Of a stretch of 64,000 nt of DNA, positions 25,814 through 34,060 are shown one piece after another (the first letter of the stretch is position 1; each line of letters begins with the position of its first letter). The notes below the pieces were generated by a model. That model searched no databases. It saw nothing but the letters and a program-made list of their open reading frames with translations, and was not told where the DNA came from. Origin of the DNA: JBQTII01 sp052387905 (lineage in GTDB: Bacteria > Actinomycetota > Actinomycetes > Sporichthyales > Sporichthyaceae); contig JBQTIR010000036.1 in NCBI GenBank assembly GCA_052387905.1, forward strand, positions 1 to 64,000. The letters run 5' to 3'. The translations under genes and the position numbers were made by a program.

Positions 25814-26291
25814 AGGGGACCGCCTTGACCACGGTCACGTTCACGGCGCGACCGCTGGGCAGCGTGTAGGAGACCTTCGTGCCGGCGCTCTGGCCGACCA
25901 CGGCCGAGCCCAGCGGCGACTTCTCGGAATAGACGTCCAGATCCCCGACGGAGACCTCGCGGGAGCCGAGCAGAAACGTCTCGTGGTCCCCGTCATCGAA
26001 GGCGACCGTCACGACCATGCCGGGGTGCACGACGCCGTCGTCGAGCGGCGCCTCGCCCACGGTCGCGTCGCGCAGCAGCTGGGTGAGCTGGCGGATGCGG
26101 GCCTCTTGCTTGCCCTGCTCCTCCTTGGCCGCGTGATAGCCGCCGTTCTCCTTGAGGTCGCCCTCTTCGCGAGCAGCCTCGATCTTGCGCGAGAGCTCGC
26201 TGCGACCGGGCCCCGAGAGTTGGTCCAGCTCTGCCTTGAGGCGGTCGTAGGCGGCCTGGGTCAGCCACGTCTCGGTGGTCGTCTGGGTCAC
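25803..26291 (-). CDS. greA: Transcription elongation factor GreA
   Basis: GreA rescues backtracked RNA polymerase by stimulating transcript cleavage. The 162-aa protein has the N-terminal coiled coil with the acidic tip REEGDLKENGGYHAAKEEQG, then the globular C-terminal domain VTVAFDDGDHETFLLGS ... SPLGSAVVGQSAGTKVSYTLPSG. GTG 26291 is preferred over ATG 26306 because AAGGAG lies six bases before it and family members begin just before TWLTQ. Its position next to a DUF4307 gene and mca equals Rv1080c-Rv1081c-Rv1082. Confidence 0.95.
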   Translation of the reverse strand: MTQTTTETWLTQAAYDRLKAELDQLSGPGRSELSRKIEAAREEGDLKENGGYHAAKEEQGKQEARIRQLTQLLRDATVGEAPLDDGVVHPGMVVTVAFDDGDHETFLLGSREVSVGDLDVYSEKSPLGSAVVGQSAGTKVSYTLPSGRAVNVTVVKAVPFTG

Positions 26292-26551
26292 GGCTGCTCC
26301 TTGCATGCGGGTGTGCGGGTCCAACCGGCGCGGGGGCTGCGACCGCTTGGGGAAGAGTGTCTGGCGCGGTGGGCCTGCTGTGGCCCACGGAATGAAACGA
26401 ACTGGCCCAAACTGAATGCTTTAACAGGTCAAGCCGGGCGCGGAATGTTTCGTCCCACGCCCTGGCCCGAGAAATCTTCTCGTCCGATGGCCGATTTAGC
26501 CCGTCGAGAACTGTGCCGATTGTACGGCGCTACCCACTGCCGGGCGAGGTA
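26292..26551. other. greA upstream region without a gene
   Basis: This 260-bp gap follows the DUF4307 gene and precedes greA, both on the minus strand. It holds a small hairpin (GTGGGCC...GGCCCAC, 26370-26389) and is more A/T-rich around 26390-26480, so a greA promoter is likely here. I see no coding frame or RNA family. Confidence 0.4.
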
Positions 26552-26959
26552 TTACTGTCCGCGACTGGTCTCTAACGCGGCGCAATCCTTGATCTCCCCG
26601 GTCACCGCGCGTTCGGAGCTGTCGATCGTGGTGGTTCCGGTGATCCGGCGCGGCCCACCGGAGGGGATGACGAGGGGGGTGCGGGCGACCTCGGCTCCGG
26701 CCCGGTTGCGGGCCCGCAACGCGCACTCGATCGCGTCGTCGGAGTCGCGCCGGTGCACGGCCCAGGTGATCTCGACATTGCGGTCGTCGAGGACCCGGTA
26801 GGAGAGCATCTCCCCGCGAAGGCGATCCGCGTAGTTCTGGGCGAGCAGTGCAGCGCCGACACCGGCACCGGCCAGGACGGCGGTGGCCAGCCCTATCCAT
26901 GCCGCACGCGGGATCCGGCGTCGGGGCCGGCCGTAGCGCTCGGCCATGGACTGGCTCAT
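26552..26959 (-). CDS. DUF4307 membrane protein (Rv1081c-like)
   Basis: The 135-aa protein begins MSQSMAERYGRPRRR, with a single membrane helix at about residues 18-42. A short extracytoplasmic beta domain follows (VEITWAVHRRDSDDAIECALRARN ... RAVTGEIKDC). The AERYG start, the lone Cys in the middle and the C-terminal Cys are typical of DUF4307. ATG 26947 (MAERYG) is an alternative start. The gene sits between greA and mca as in mycobacteria. The function of the family is not known. Confidence 0.85.
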   Translation of the reverse strand: MSQSMAERYGRPRRRIPRAAWIGLATAVLAGAGVGAALLAQNYADRLRGEMLSYRVLDDRNVEITWAVHRRDSDDAIECALRARNRAGAEVARTPLVIPSGGPRRITGTTTIDSSERAVTGEIKDCAALETSRGQ

Positions 26960-27149
26960 CGCGGCACCGCCATGGCCACACCCAGGTGGTGCTGTGTCCT
27001 CGCGGGGCCGCGAGTGACATGGTGCGCTCGCTGCGTTCGCACACGGCCTGGGGAATCGGTCGTGGTGGGCGCGACGTTGTTCATGACGACTATCCTCGCA
27101 ACCGGAATGACGGGTGCGAACACCCACGACCTGGCAGGGGGCCCGCGCG

Positions 27150-28043
27150 TTGTCGGATTCCACCTTGCGCCTGATGGCGGTCCACGCCCACCCCGACGAT
27201 GAATCGAGCAAGGGCGCGGCCACGATGGCGCGCTACGTCTCCGAGGGCGCCGAGGTGCTGGTCGTCACCTGCACCGGCGGTGAGCGCGGCGACGTCCTCA
27301 ATCCGCGGCTGAAGGATGACCCGGAGATCGCCGCGAACATCCTCGCGATCCGGGCCGCCGAGATGGAGGCCGCGCGGGTGATTTTGGGCGTCTCGCAGGT
27401 CTGGCTGGGCTTCGAGGACTCCGGGTTCCCGGACGGGGACCCCAAGCCGCCGTTGCCCGAGGGCTGCTTCGCGCTGGTGCCCACCGAGGTGGCCGCGGCT
27501 CCACTCGTCGCGCTGATCCGCGAGTTTCGTCCCCACGTCATCACGACTTACAACGAGCTTGGCGGCTATCCGCACCCCGACCACCTCGCCACGCATCAGA
27601 TCACCGTCGCCGCCTTCGACGCGGCGGGAGATCCCGATCTGTACCCCGAGGCCGGTCCGGTCTGGCAACCGCTGAAGCTGTATTACGACGTCGGGTTCTC
27701 GATGGAGAAGTTCGAAGCGCTGCACGCTGCGATGGTGGACGAGGGGCTCGAATCGCCCTTCGTGGAGTGGATGGAACGCTTCCATGGGCGCCCGGCCCGT
27801 CCGATCACCACCCGCGTGCCGTGCGGAGAATTCTTCCCCGTGCGTGATGCTGCGTTGATCGCGCACGCCACCCAGATCGACCCGGACGGGTTCTTCTTCC
27901 GCATGCCGATGGCGTTGCAGCAAGCCGCCTGGCCGACCGAGGACTTTGAATTGGCTCGCTCCATGGTCGACTCCGAGTTGCCCGAAGACGACCTGTTCGC
28001 CGGGGTCCGCGAGACCCTGGGCGCCACCGAGGTCTCCTCGTGA
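27150..28043 (+). CDS. mca: Mycothiol S-conjugate amidase
   Basis: The enzyme hydrolyses mycothiol S-conjugates to release GlcN-Ins and a mercapturic acid for export, a detoxification step specific to Actinobacteria. The LmbE-type zinc site is visible in AVHAHPDDESSKG (His14, Asp17) and in GGYPHPDHLATHQ, and the family block TRVPCGEFFPVRDAALIAHATQIDP is present. Length is 297 aa against about 290 in the family. TTG 27150 gives the N-terminus MSDSTLRLMAVHAHP, very close to M. tuberculosis Mca; GTG 27114 is less likely. Confidence 0.95.
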   Translation: MSDSTLRLMAVHAHPDDESSKGAATMARYVSEGAEVLVVTCTGGERGDVLNPRLKDDPEIAANILAIRAAEMEAARVILGVSQVWLGFEDSGFPDGDPKPPLPEGCFALVPTEVAAAPLVALIREFRPHVITTYNELGGYPHPDHLATHQITVAAFDAAGDPDLYPEAGPVWQPLKLYYDVGFSMEKFEALHAAMVDEGLESPFVEWMERFHGRPARPITTRVPCGEFFPVRDAALIAHATQIDPDGFFFRMPMALQQAAWPTEDFELARSMVDSELPEDDLFAGVRETLGATEVSS

Positions 28044-28300
28044 TCGACGCGTGGGTGGCCGCCTCCGACGCGCTCGTGCTCTGGGCGGCCACGGAGTCCC
28101 CGCAGCCGTTCGACCAGAGCAAGGTCGAGCCGGGCTTCATCGGACTGGCGTTCTTCCTGGCGATGGCGGCCGCTGTGGTCGCGCTGGTGTTCTCGATGCG
28201 TAACCGGCTCAAGAACATCGATGTGACCCGGCATGGGCGCGAGCAGCAGTCCAAGCAGGCTCCGGCCGGACCGCCCGACCCGGACTCCCCGATTTCCTGA
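28040..28300 (+). CDS. Small membrane protein coupled to mca (Rv1083-like)
   Basis: The 86-aa protein has one clear membrane helix (about residues 33-52, GLAFFLAMAAAVVALVFSM), then a basic stretch MRNRLKNIDVTRHG and a polar Pro-rich tail. The GTG start overlaps the mca stop (GTGA), so it should be translated with mca. A protein of similar size and plan follows mca in mycobacteria. The role is unknown; a link to export of the mca products is only a guess. Confidence 0.8.
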   Translation: MIDAWVAASDALVLWAATESPQPFDQSKVEPGFIGLAFFLAMAAAVVALVFSMRNRLKNIDVTRHGREQQSKQAPAGPPDPDSPIS

Positions 28301-28372
28301 CGACTGGTCGGACCGTCTCACCGGCTGTGAGTGATGTTGCTTGTGTTAATGATGTTTTGTATGTGACTGGTG

Positions 28373-28401
28373 TTGACTAGTGGGATTGTCCGTTTGATCA
28401 T
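28373..28401 (+). promoter_or_regulatory. Likely promoter of the Pro/Ala-rich secreted protein gene
   Basis: TTGACT (28373-28378) and GATCAT (28396-28401) are separated by 17 bp, within an unusually A/T-rich stretch (28331-28401). The match to housekeeping sigma consensus is perfect for the first four bases at -35 and 4 of 6 at -10. The start codon lies 54 nt further on. Confidence 0.45.
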
Positions 28402-28454
28402 GGTGGACGGAGCGCCGGCGTGGCGCCCGCAGATCCCGACCTCAGGAGTTCGCC

Positions 28455-28922
28455 ATGACCTGTCCCTCGCGTTCGGTCCGCATCGCCGTGGTGACGGCCT
28501 CGGCCTGGGCGCTCGTCACCTTCGGCCCGGTGTCCGCGCAAGCTGCGGTGCTGGACGACCCGCCGGCCGCTCCTGCTGTCGAGGCGCCCGCAGCACCCGC
28601 TCCGGCGGCTGAGGCTCCCTCCGCACCGGCGGCAGAGCTCCCGCCCACCCCTGCGGTCGAGGATGCGCCTGCCGCGGAAGCGGCGCCTGCACCCGAAGCC
28701 GAGGTTCCGGCCGCACCGGAGGCGCAAGCTCCCGCAAGCCCTGAGGTCCAGACGCCCGCCGCCCCTGAGGTGCAGGCCCCGGCCGCACCCGAGGTGGAGA
28801 GCCCGGCTGCCCCTGCGCAGGAGGCGCCCGCGGCACCGGCGCCGGCACAGCCCGAGAACGCTGGCGAGGCCGAGGACTCCGAGGGCAGCCTGCTCGGCGG
28901 CGTGCTGCCGCCCCGCAGGTGA
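28455..28922 (+). CDS. Secreted Pro/Ala/Glu-rich low-complexity protein, 155 aa
   Basis: A signal peptide (MTCPSRSVRIAVVTASAWALVTFGPVSAQA) is followed by about 110 residues of PAAPEVQAPAAPE-type repeats and an end LLGGVLPPRR. There is no catalytic domain. ATG 28455 follows AGGAG at a good spacing. Such extended Pro/Ala stretches often span the cell wall. It resembles the next gene in plan but not in repeat unit. The antisense reading gives Gly/Ala collagen-like frames, which are artefacts of the repeat. Confidence 0.7.
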   Translation: MTCPSRSVRIAVVTASAWALVTFGPVSAQAAVLDDPPAAPAVEAPAAPAPAAEAPSAPAAELPPTPAVEDAPAAEAAPAPEAEVPAAPEAQAPASPEVQTPAAPEVQAPAAPEVESPAAPAQEAPAAPAPAQPENAGEAEDSEGSLLGGVLPPRR

Positions 28923-29199
28923 ATTACCCGCGGCGCTGACTCCACCCATGGTGCACAGCGGAGGAGGTCGGCAGGCCGCCGCTGCTTCCTGCCCTCACGA
29001 TCCCTTCCTCACCGTCCGTGGCAGTCCCGGCCGCGTTGGTCCCTTCGAGTGAACCCGTCATGGCCTGGTGGCAACGGTGTGCGCGCCTTGTTGATTTCCC
29101 TGTGGGCCGAAAACCACGCTGACGCCGACAGTGGATGGGCTGGCGCCCACGACTGACCACGGCGCCGCTCGTCCCCATGAGCGACTCAAGGGGTGGTCC

Positions 29200-29772
29200 A
29201 TGCACGTTCGTTTCAGTTCGAAGCGGTTCGCACTGGTGGTAGTCGGCGGTGTCGCCTTTGGCGCGGTGCAGGCCGGCCCGGCCGCAGCCGACGAGCCCGA
29301 CCTCGCAGCCCACGTGGATGCGTTGGTCGAGGTCTTCCTGCCGGAGGGCGCGACCCTGCCGACGCTGCCGGGCGCTCCCGGTGTGCCGACGCTGCCGGGC
29401 GCCCCCGGAACTCCGATGTTGCCGGGCGGCATCGTCCTGCCACCGTTGCCCTTGTTGCCCGGTGCGCCCGCGGCGCCTGAGGTGCCCGACGCGCCGGCGG
29501 CTCCGGATGCGTCTTCGGTGCCTGACGCGCCGGCGGCTCCGGCTGCTCCGGCGGTTCCTGACGCGCCGGCTGCGCCTGCGGTGCCTGACGCGCCTGCGGC
29601 TCCGGCTGCGCCTGCGGTGCCTGACGCGCCTGCGGCTCCGGCCGCGCCACCTGCGCCGGCTGCGGATGGTTCGGCTGATGCCTCTGCCGAGACGGCTGGG
29701 GTGTCCGGATCGGCGGAGGGTTCCGGGACGTCCGCGCCGCCCTGCGCCTGTGGCGGGACCATCGCCTGGTAG
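29200..29772 (+). CDS. Secreted Pro/Ala-rich repeat protein, 190 aa
   Basis: The signal peptide MHVRFSSKRFALVVVGGVAFGAVQAGPAAA is followed by a short region DLAAHVDALVEVFLPEG. Pro-rich repeats come next: first LPGAPGVPTLPGAPGTPMLPG, then several copies of VPDAPAAPAAPA. It ends TSAPPCACGGTIAW with two Cys. ATG 29200 is chosen because AAGGGG precedes it and the signal peptide starts here; a longer frame begins at 29131. The gene is probably a wall-spanning or surface protein. The 277 bp before it hold no other gene I can support. Confidence 0.65.
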   Translation: MHVRFSSKRFALVVVGGVAFGAVQAGPAAADEPDLAAHVDALVEVFLPEGATLPTLPGAPGVPTLPGAPGTPMLPGGIVLPPLPLLPGAPAAPEVPDAPAAPDASSVPDAPAAPAAPAVPDAPAAPAVPDAPAAPAAPAVPDAPAAPAAPPAPAADGSADASAETAGVSGSAEGSGTSAPPCACGGTIAW

Positions 29773-30055
29773 CTCAGCTCGAGCGTGCCCGCGGCGCGTC
29801 GAGGTCGTTCCTGCGGGGCGGTCGCGGCGCGCCGCCGTTGTGCGTCCGGCGGAGGGCCGCGCTCCTGGCCGGGGACCGACCACGATCTGTGGTGACGGTC
29901 GGCAACAGCTTTGCGTCCACAGGGGTGAAGTGGTGGGTGATTCTGGCGATTCTGGAGTGCTTTGAGTTGACTCTTGCGAAAGGTGCACTTGACTAGGTCT
30001 TGCCCTTATTTCGCCGCCTTTGGCGTCGGCTCGACCGCTTGGAGTGCACCCGGTG

Positions 30056-30679
30056 AGATCCATCCGTTCCCGCGTCGCCTTGATCGCCTTGGCATCAGTC
30101 CCCGTCCTCGTCGCCCCGGTCACGTTGTTCGGGGGGTCGGCCTCCGCGGTTGCGCCTCCCTCGCGCGAGTTCACCGGGAGCATCGGCCTCGGAGTTGCGG
30201 CGCCCGTCACCCTGTTCAAGCTGTGTGCGGCGCTCACGCCAGCGGCACTTCTGACGCTCAACCAGACGGATATTGACCAGTTCGAACTGGACAACGATGT
30301 CAACCTGGCCTTCGGGACCGATCTGGACGACATGATGATCGAGTTGGTGGGGCCCACGCCGCCCAACGGTGACCGGATGATCTTCGGCTTCGGCGGCGAT
30401 GACGTGATCGCCGGTACGGTCGGCAACGACTATGTCTGTGCGGGAGAGGGCGACGATGTCATCGTCAACCTGGCGGGGGACAACGAGGTCAGCGACGGAG
30501 CCCCCACCTCAGATGACGGCGTGCTTGGCGTGCCGGTACCGGGCGACCTCGTCCTGACGGGCATCGGCGATGACCGCGTCGAGTTCGACCCCAACGACAC
30601 CGACCTGCTCTGCTACTCGGGGATCGGCGACAACTCCGGGTGCGACCCCCTGATCCTGCTCGTGCCGCCGGCAATGTGA
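30056..30679 (+). CDS. Secreted protein with an RTX-like (haemolysin-type) calcium-binding motif
   Basis: The 207-aa protein has a signal peptide (VRSIRSRVALIALASVPVLVAPVTLFGGSASA). It carries a short run of nonapeptide-like repeats near residues 110-145: GFGGDDVIAGTVGNDYVCAGEGDDV. These fit the GGxGxDxUx pattern that binds calcium in parallel beta-rolls, but only two to three units are present. GTG 30056 follows GGAG. It is the third secreted protein in a row. The C-terminus has a Cys pair (LLCYSGIGDNSGC). Function is unknown. Confidence 0.65.
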   Translation, partial: RSIRSRVALIALASVPVLVAPVTLFGGSASAVAPPSREFTGSIGLGVAAPVTLFKLCAALTPAALLTLNQTDIDQFELDNDVNLAFGTDLDDMMIELVGPTPPNGDRMIFGFGGDDVIAGTVGNDYVCAGEGDDVIVNLAGDNEVSDGAPTSDDGVLGVPVPGDLVLTGIGDDRVEFDPNDTDLLCYSGIGDNSGCDPLILLVPPAM

Positions 30680-30698
30680 TCGAGAAGTCTCACTCGGC

Positions 30699-31463
30699 TC
30701 AGCCGGTATAGGTGTAGGCCACCAGGCTGACCGCGACGTAGTGCACGATCCAGGCCACCACGGTGAAGGAGTGGAAGACCTCGTGGAAGCCGAACCAACG
30801 CGGTGAGGGGTTCGGGCGCTTGAGGCCGTAGACCACCCCGCCGATCGTGTACAGCACACCCCCGGCGCACAGCAGGACGAAGACGGCGACGGTGCTCCCG
30901 TCGAGCAGGTCGGGGACGAAGAACGCGGCCGTCCAGCCGAGGGAGATGTAGACCGGCGCCGAGAGCCAACGCGCGGAGTTGACCCAGACCGAGCGCAGTA
31001 GCACCCCGAGGATCGCACCGCTCCAGACGATGACGAGCATCAAGGTCGCGCGCTCGTCGGAGAGCAGCAGCAAAGCGAACGGGGTGTAGGACCCGGCGAT
31101 GATCAGGAAGATGTTCGCGTGGTCCAGGCGCTTGAGGAATTCCCGGGTGCGTGGGCCCCAGGTCCCCCGGTGGTAAAGCGCGCTGACGCCGAAGAGCAGC
31201 GCGGCGGTGCCGGCGAAAACCGCCGAGGCCAACCGCGCCCGCGGCTCCTGCGGGATCGCCACCAGCACGAAGCCGGCGATCAGGGAGACGGGGAACATCC
31301 CCAGGTGCAGCCAGCCCCGCAGGTGCGGCTTCATCGCCTCGACGACGGCCTCAGCCTTGGCGGCCACCACGGCGATCGGGCCAGTGGGTGCATTCCTCGT
31401 CGGGTCCACGTCGCCGGTGAGCGCGTCGCCGTGCGCGTCGGTCGGGCCCCCGGGGTCGTTCAC
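30699..31463 (-). CDS. Haemolysin III / PAQR family membrane protein
   Basis: The roughly 254-aa protein has seven hydrophobic helices and the family residues: GWLHLG near the first helix, SALYHRGTWGPRTREFLKRLDHANIF and, near the end, FGFHEVFHSFTVVAWIVHY. The three His regions form the zinc site seen in adiponectin-receptor relatives. GTG 31463 is preferred, since longer starts run into the divergent prenyltransferase gene. Its position between the mca region and the prenyltransferase equals Rv1085c. The bacterial substrate is unproven. Confidence 0.88.
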   Translation of the reverse strand: MNDPGGPTDAHGDALTGDVDPTRNAPTGPIAVVAAKAEAVVEAMKPHLRGWLHLGMFPVSLIAGFVLVAIPQEPRARLASAVFAGTAALLFGVSALYHRGTWGPRTREFLKRLDHANIFLIIAGSYTPFALLLLSDERATLMLVIVWSGAILGVLLRSVWVNSARWLSAPVYISLGWTAAFFVPDLLDGSTVAVFVLLCAGGVLYTIGGVVYGLKRPNPSPRWFGFHEVFHSFTVVAWIVHYVAVSLVAYTYTG

Positions 31464-31506
31464 ACCACGCAGGTTACGTCGTCCCCTCGAGACTAGGGTG
31501 ACGTCC

Positions 31507-32325
31507 GTGTCAACGACGTCCGGCCCGGGTGCTGCGGGGCGTGTAGTGCGGGAGAGCCCGCGTGCGCGCCTCAAGCGCATCGCCTACAAGGCCTACGAGC
31601 GACGCCTGGCCCGCCAACTGCCGGCCGGGCGTTCGCCGCGCCACGTCGGGGTCATCCTTGACGGCAACCGGCGCTGGGCGAAGGCGGCAGGGTCCCGGCC
31701 CGAGGACGGTCACCAGGCCGGCGCGGACAAGATTCACGAACTGCTCGACTGGTGCTCCGACGCCGGCGTCGAGGTCGTCACCCTCTGGCTGCTGTCCACC
31801 GACAACCTGGCCCGGCCGGCCGAGGAACTCACTGCGCTGCTGCGCATCATCGAGAACACCGTCGCCGATCTCGCGGCGACGGGGCGCTGGCGGGTCAACC
31901 CGGTTGGTGCGGTGGACCTGCTCCCGCCGGAGACGACCCGCGCGCTGAAGGAAGCCGCGGACACCACGCTCGGCGCCAGCGGCCTGCTGGTCAATGTCGC
32001 GGTCGGCTACGGCGGGCGACGGGAGATCGCCGACGCGGTGCGTTCCATGCTGCACGAACACGCCGCGCGGGGGACCTCGATCGAGGAGCTTGCGGAGATC
32101 CTCGACGTCGAGCACATCGCCGAGCATCTCTACACGCGCGGACAGCCCGACCCCGACCTGGTGATCCGGACTTCCGGGGAGCAGCGGCTGTCGGGCTTTC
32201 TGCTCTGGCAGAGCGCGCACTCGGAGTTCCACTTCTGCGAGGCCTACTGGCCGGCATTTCGCCGGGTGGATTTTCTGCGGGCCCTGCGGGAATACGCGCG
32301 CCGGGACCGCCGCTTCGGCGGGTAG
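31507..32325 (+). CDS. uppS: Z-isoprenyl diphosphate synthase (UppS family, Rv1086-like)
   Basis: This cis-prenyltransferase extends allylic diphosphates with isopentenyl diphosphate. Motifs are GVILDGNRRWAKAAG with the Mg2+-binding Asp, LLSTDNLARP, NVAVGYGGRREI and IRTSGEQRLSGFLLWQSAHSEFHFCEAYWPAFRRVDF. The sequence is closest to M. tuberculosis Rv1086, which makes short-chain Z,E-farnesyl diphosphate, so the product may be short rather than C50/C55. The start is uncertain: GTG 31498 and 31507 are both in frame. Family length fits about 250-270 aa. Confidence 0.88.
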   Translation: MSTTSGPGAAGRVVRESPRARLKRIAYKAYERRLARQLPAGRSPRHVGVILDGNRRWAKAAGSRPEDGHQAGADKIHELLDWCSDAGVEVVTLWLLSTDNLARPAEELTALLRIIENTVADLAATGRWRVNPVGAVDLLPPETTRALKEAADTTLGASGLLVNVAVGYGGRREIADAVRSMLHEHAARGTSIEELAEILDVEHIAEHLYTRGQPDPDLVIRTSGEQRLSGFLLWQSAHSEFHFCEAYWPAFRRVDFLRALREYARRDRRFGG

Positions 32326-32455
32326 GCGCCGCCCGATGTGTCCGGTATGTCGTCACTCGTCCGGATCAGCTGGTAACGCTACGTAAATTTGGCCGTGTCA
32401 AAGGAGTCATTGGGGCCCGCGGACGGCGGCCTGCGGCTACCGTCGATTCCATCGG

Positions 32456-32598
32456 GTGGCAACCGTGCCGCCCGGCCGGAAGGGCCTCTCGTTGCCACTT
32501 AGCAGCGGAAGTGTAGGAGCGTCGGCTTGCCGGCCCCGCACGTTCCGTCTGACCTGTAGCCGCGAAAGAGAGGGTCGGCGCCGGACCCTCGAGGTCAG
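32456..32598 (+). other. Structured leader upstream of phoH2
   Basis: The 335-bp gap 32326-32660 holds no long frame. It contains GTGGCAAC...GTTGCCAC (32456-32463 with 32491-32498) enclosing a GCCC/GGGC inner stem. It also has a nested pair: CTGACCT...AGGTCAG (32549-32555 with 32592-32598) around GAGGGTC...GACCCTC (32570-32576 with 32584-32590). These could fold in a long 5' leader and affect phoH2 expression. I do not recognise a known riboswitch. Confidence 0.35.
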
Positions 32599-32660
32599 GT
32601 AGCCGGACCCCTGCTAGACCCCGCGCGGCGACGGTGCCCCGTCCGCGTTCGGAGCGCATC

Positions 32661-33989
32661 GTGGCCAACGCAGCTCGTCGTCGCCCGCCCAGGAACACCC
32701 GTCGCACTTACGTCCTGGACACCAGCGTTCTGCTCTCCGACCCTCGGGCCATGACCCGGTTCGCGGAGCACGAGGTCGTCATCCCGATCGTCGTCATCAC
32801 CGAACTCGAAGCCAAGCGCCACCACCCCGAGCTGGGCTATTTCGCCCGATCCGCGCTGCGGATGCTCGACGAGCTCCGGGTGGAGCACGGACGTCTGGAT
32901 GCGCCCCTGCCCATCAACGACGCCGGCGGCACACTGCTGGTCGAGCTCAATCACTCCGACGTCTCGGTGCTGCCGGCCGGGTTCCAGCTCGGGGACAACG
33001 ACTCGCGCATCCTGGCCGTGGCCCGCAACCTCGCCGCCGAGTCCCGCGAGGTGACGCTGGTCAGCAAGGACCTGCCGATGCGGGTCAAGGCCTCCGCGGT
33101 CGGCCTGATGGCCGAGGAGTACCACGCGGACCTCCCGGTTGAAGCCGGCTGGACCGGCTTGGCCGAGATCGAGGTTCCCGCGGCTGTGCTGGACGGGCTG
33201 TATCACGGTGAGCCCGTGGAGATCGACGCGGCGAAGGACCTGCCGTGCCACACCGGTCTGGTTCTGCTCTCGGACCGCGGCTCCGGTCTCGGCCGCGTGC
33301 TCCCGGACAAGAGCGTGCGCCTGATCAAGGGCGATCGCGATGCCTTCGGGCTACGCGGGCGCAGCGCCGAGCAGCGCATCGCGCTGGACCTGCTGATGGA
33401 CCCCGACATCGGGATCGTGTCGATCGGCGGGCGCGCGGGCACCGGTAAATCTGCCCTCGCGCTGTGTGCCGGCCTCGAGGCCGTGATGGAGCGTCGGCTG
33501 CATCGCAAGGTCGTGATCTTCCGGCCGTTGTACGCCGTCGGCGGCCAGGAACTCGGCTACCTACCCGGCTCGGAGTCGGAAAAGATGGGCCCTTGGGCGC
33601 AGGCCGTCTTCGACACCTTGGGCGCGCTGGTCGCTCCCGAGGTCGTCGAGGAAATCATGGCTCGTGGCATGCTCGAGGTGCTTCCGCTGACCCACATCCG
33701 CGGCCGTTCGCTGCACGACTCCTTCGTGATCGTCGACGAGGCGCAGTCCTTGGAGCGCAACGTGCTGCTCACGGTGCTCTCGCGGATCGGCTCCGGCTCG
33801 CGCGTCGTGCTCACCCACGACGTCGCCCAGCGCGACAACCTGCGAGTGGGTCGCCACGACGGCGTCGTCGCCGTGGTCGAGACGCTGAAGGGCCACCCAC
33901 TCTTCGCCCACGTCACGCTCTCGCGCTCCGAGCGCTCCCCGATCGCTGCGCTGGTCACGGAGATGTTGGAACCCACCATCGAATCCTGA
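32661..33989 (+). CDS. phoH2: PhoH2: PIN-domain and PhoH ATPase fusion
   Basis: The 442-aa protein has an N-terminal PIN RNase domain (residues 15-140). Acidic residues are seen in TYVLDTSVLLSDP, VVITELEAKRH and DNDSRILAVA. A C-terminal PhoH ATPase follows, with Walker A SIGGRAGTGKSALAL and Walker B DSFVIVDEAQSLERN. In mycobacteria PhoH2 is an ATP-dependent RNA helicase/RNase, often with a small upstream antitoxin-like gene phoAT. No clear phoAT frame was seen here. GTG 32661 follows GGAG. It converges on fumC, with a palindromic repeat in between. Confidence 0.93.
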   Translation: MANAARRRPPRNTRRTYVLDTSVLLSDPRAMTRFAEHEVVIPIVVITELEAKRHHPELGYFARSALRMLDELRVEHGRLDAPLPINDAGGTLLVELNHSDVSVLPAGFQLGDNDSRILAVARNLAAESREVTLVSKDLPMRVKASAVGLMAEEYHADLPVEAGWTGLAEIEVPAAVLDGLYHGEPVEIDAAKDLPCHTGLVLLSDRGSGLGRVLPDKSVRLIKGDRDAFGLRGRSAEQRIALDLLMDPDIGIVSIGGRAGTGKSALALCAGLEAVMERRLHRKVVIFRPLYAVGGQELGYLPGSESEKMGPWAQAVFDTLGALVAPEVVEEIMARGMLEVLPLTHIRGRSLHDSFVIVDEAQSLERNVLLTVLSRIGSGSRVVLTHDVAQRDNLRVGRHDGVVAVVETLKGHPLFAHVTLSRSERSPIAALVTEMLEPTIES

Positions 33990-34011
33990 CGCCCCAATAC
34001 ATCACGCTGAC

Positions 34012-34051
34012 GTCCGAAGAAGCGGTTGCTATAGCGACCACTCCTTCGGAC
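34012..34051 (-). repeat. REP-like 40-bp palindromic repeat, copy 3 (inverted)
   Basis: GTCCGAAGAAGCGG ... TATAGCGACCACTCCTTCGGAC. Its right half is identical over about 21 positions to the reverse complement of copy 1, so it is inserted in the opposite orientation. It lies in the 71-bp gap between the convergent phoH2 and fumC stop codons and may terminate both. Confidence 0.85.
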
Positions 34052-34060
34052 GTTACGCGT

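Noticed and set aside
28398..28949. Gly/Ala-rich minus-strand frames over the 155-aa secreted protein
   Set aside because: They mirror the Pro/Ala repeat on the plus strand, which has the better start and signal peptide.
29058..29762. A collagen-like GAAGASGTAG frame on the minus strand
   Set aside because: It is the antisense of the Pro/Ala repeat gene. It lacks a signal peptide, and the plus strand has both a ribosome site and a signal peptide.
32326..32660. ydaO/c-di-AMP or other known riboswitch before phoH2
   Set aside because: The conserved core sequences I know for such riboswitches are absent; only general stem structure is visible.
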